Source of the DNA: Prochilodus magdalenae
Taxonomy: Eukaryota > Chordata > Actinopteri > Characiformes > Prochilodontidae
Assembly: GCA_024036415.1 (NCBI GenBank)
Contig: JAMWET010005070.1
Location: 250,001 to 314,000 of the forward strand
DNA: 64,000 nucleotides
Direction: 5' to 3'
Each line of letters opens with the position of its first letter. The first letter of the stretch is position 1. The translations under genes and the position numbers were made by a program. Positions 62,361 to 64,000 of the stretch are shown in pieces. Below the pieces are notes generated by a model. It had not been told where the DNA came from. It worked only from the letters and a program-made list of their open reading frames with translations, and did not search any database.

Positions 62361-64000
62361 TATAAGCGTGACAAGTCAGTCTGAAATAGTTCATCCCCCC
62401 AATATATATGACAGGTCTTATCTATTTAATTCTATTGGACTGCTGCCGAGGTCAGGGCTCTTCTATGATATATTGGTCTTTTTCATTTGCTTTGTGTCAG
62501 CCAGGGCTACAAGAACTGGCCCCAGTGAAAGTTCCGCGATTCCAGTTGTGCTGGTGCTGGGCTCTTTGTGCTTCAAAGAAGAAAGGAGAAGTAGGAGAGA
62601 CACTGTACTCTTTCCAAGAGACGACATTCTGCAGTGTTTTTTTTCCATATTTCTCATTAGTTTCTTGAGGATAGCATGCCCTCCGGCCACATTATAAATC
62701 AAATGACCCTGCTAGGAAATGTGGGACACCGATCGCGAGGGAGAACCAGGCCAAGATGGCCAGTTGCTCAGAAAAGTGCCCTGATTTTTTTGCGCCCTTT
62801 AACCTCCTATTAAAAGGGTGGCGATCTCAAGCTGTGTGTGCTTCTTTGCTTCGGCAAGGCACCATGGAGAGTTGTCTTTCCTCTGGCCCTTTTCGACCCC
62901 AAGCTTAAGGGATTTTGCCGTCGTTGAACTGGAGCTTAGACCCCGTCTCGTTTTGATGAGGTCACTCCTCCAGGCCCCTCTCTCTGAATGGACTGTTGTG
63001 GGTGTGTTGTCAGGATCGGGTTACCACAGCAGCTTGACACACGAGAACATTCTCACACTGGTCTCCCGACAGGTGAACATGATCGCTACCACTAGCTGAA
63101 CTATGTGTTTTTTCTTGGTGATAAAATTAGCAAAGTTATGGATCCATAAATGCATCAGCATTGAAAATAGAAGATTATTTTCTACCACCTAAACAGCTTC
63201 TACATATGTGGCTATAGGAGGATTTAAATCAGGATTTCTTTGTGTTTAGTTGATTAGTTGTTGAGGGATTTCCAATGATTGTATGATGCATTTGTGTAAT
63301 ACATGCTGGGTATTGTAGCCACAGTGACATTATTGAGTGGATACAAAATGCATAAAAATGTGTGATATTCTGTCTAACCAATGAAGCTGAGGGATACGGA
63401 ACTGCAGTACATTATATTAAACAACATGCCAACATTTATAACGCTGACTTTAGGTTGCCCAACTTCAGTTGTGTATAGTAGAACAGGCAAGGCATGTGCC
63501 TTTGTTTGAGAGTTCAACGAGTTTGTTCTTCCATGAAAGTTATTTGTATGTGACCTTTATTTTAATTATTGATTAATTATTATATTATTTTATATTCAGA
63601 TATTATTGGATATCATAAATTTTAGCCCCTTAAAATTGAAGTAAAAATGAGTGTCGGTGTCGATATTTCTAAGAGATCAGACCCTGGTTTTTATCTAGCC
63701 CTGAGTCAGTCTGCTGCTCACCACCTTGCTTGCGTAAGGTGTTAGAGCTAATAGCGTCATAAATCCTCGAGACCTGTTTTTCTCTCTATTAAACAGAAGA
63801 AGCTTGCTCAGAGCTGTTTGTATCAAGCTTGTAATGTCATCAGGGGCACTAGGCAGCATATAGGTTTAAGAGTCTTCATTGTCCAGGGACGTCTAACATG
63901 ATTTAAGGCCGGCACTGCTTTTATATTGCCGATTAATCTCCGGTAAACACCGAAGACAAAAGTTTATTAGGATATCAGTTTTGAGCCTCACATCCAAGCC
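62361..64000. other. Intron 2 stretch to window edge
   Basis: The part at 62700-63000 is GC-richer and repeat-free, and the remainder is AT-rich. No exon, transposon or RNA gene is identified. Confidence 0.4.

Larger units (their letters stand above)
59765..64000 (+). other. ptprm: Intron 2 of the ptprm-like gene (5' part)
   Basis: It begins GTCAGT and extends past the window edge. No third MAM exon (expected to continue with a Gly-Ser-rich start after the phase-1 split) was found in the remaining 4.2 kb. Confidence 0.75.

Overview
The window is vertebrate, almost certainly ray-finned fish, nuclear DNA. It has spliced exons with consensus GT/AG sites separated by very long introns, many microsatellites, and several dispersed DNA transposon and SINE-like repeats of the kinds common in teleosts. 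An ostariophysan (characin, catfish or gymnotiform type) would fit the repeat mix, but that is a guess. I see no bacterial, viral or organellar gene, no CRISPR array, and no rRNA or intact tRNA gene.

Only one protein-coding gene is recognised, on the + strand: the 5' end of a receptor-type protein tyrosine phosphatase of the R2B (MAM-domain) family, best matching ptprm (PTP-mu). Upstream flank occupies about 1-3100. A CpG-rich promoter and leader spans about 3100-4160, with a full CRE and an NRF1-like site. Exon 1 (signal peptide) codes from 3815 to 3887. Intron 1 of about 55.8 kb fills 3888-59641. Exon 2 (start of the MAM domain) is 59642-59764, and intron 2 runs off the right edge. All other exons lie beyond the window.

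The introns hold several layers of mobile DNA. A 1.6 kb Tc1-like transposon with a broken transposase lies at 11527-13119. Three relics of a second Tc1-like family lie at about 16.6, 24.2 and 29.3 kb. A short repeat built on the motif GGTTCTATATAGAACC is present twice in opposite orientation at about 25.6 and 29.4 kb; one copy is split by a 1023-bp hAT-like element and the other sits inside a Tc1 relic. Two short TA-flanked Tc1-type elements lie at 46000-46504 and 60046-60434. A TIR element of about 930 bp lies at 32.9-33.9 kb, and four copies of a tRNA-derived SINE-like repeat are present. Two compound GACA/GATA microsatellites lie at 42.1 and 53.9 kb.

Between the repeats are unusually clean stretches, free of simple repeats and rich in TAATTA, ATTTGCAT-like and CATAAA cores. 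They look like candidate conserved non-coding elements (7.6-8.8, 31.6-32.0, 37.3-38.1, 42.7-43.7, 44.3-45.0, 57.4-57.9 and 61.7-62.4 kb, with weaker ones elsewhere). Conservation cannot be tested here, so these are hypotheses only. I did not find an undescribed multi-gene system. The most informative observations are the nested transposon insertions with an empty-site control inside the window, and an RGD tripeptide created at the exon 1/exon 2 junction.
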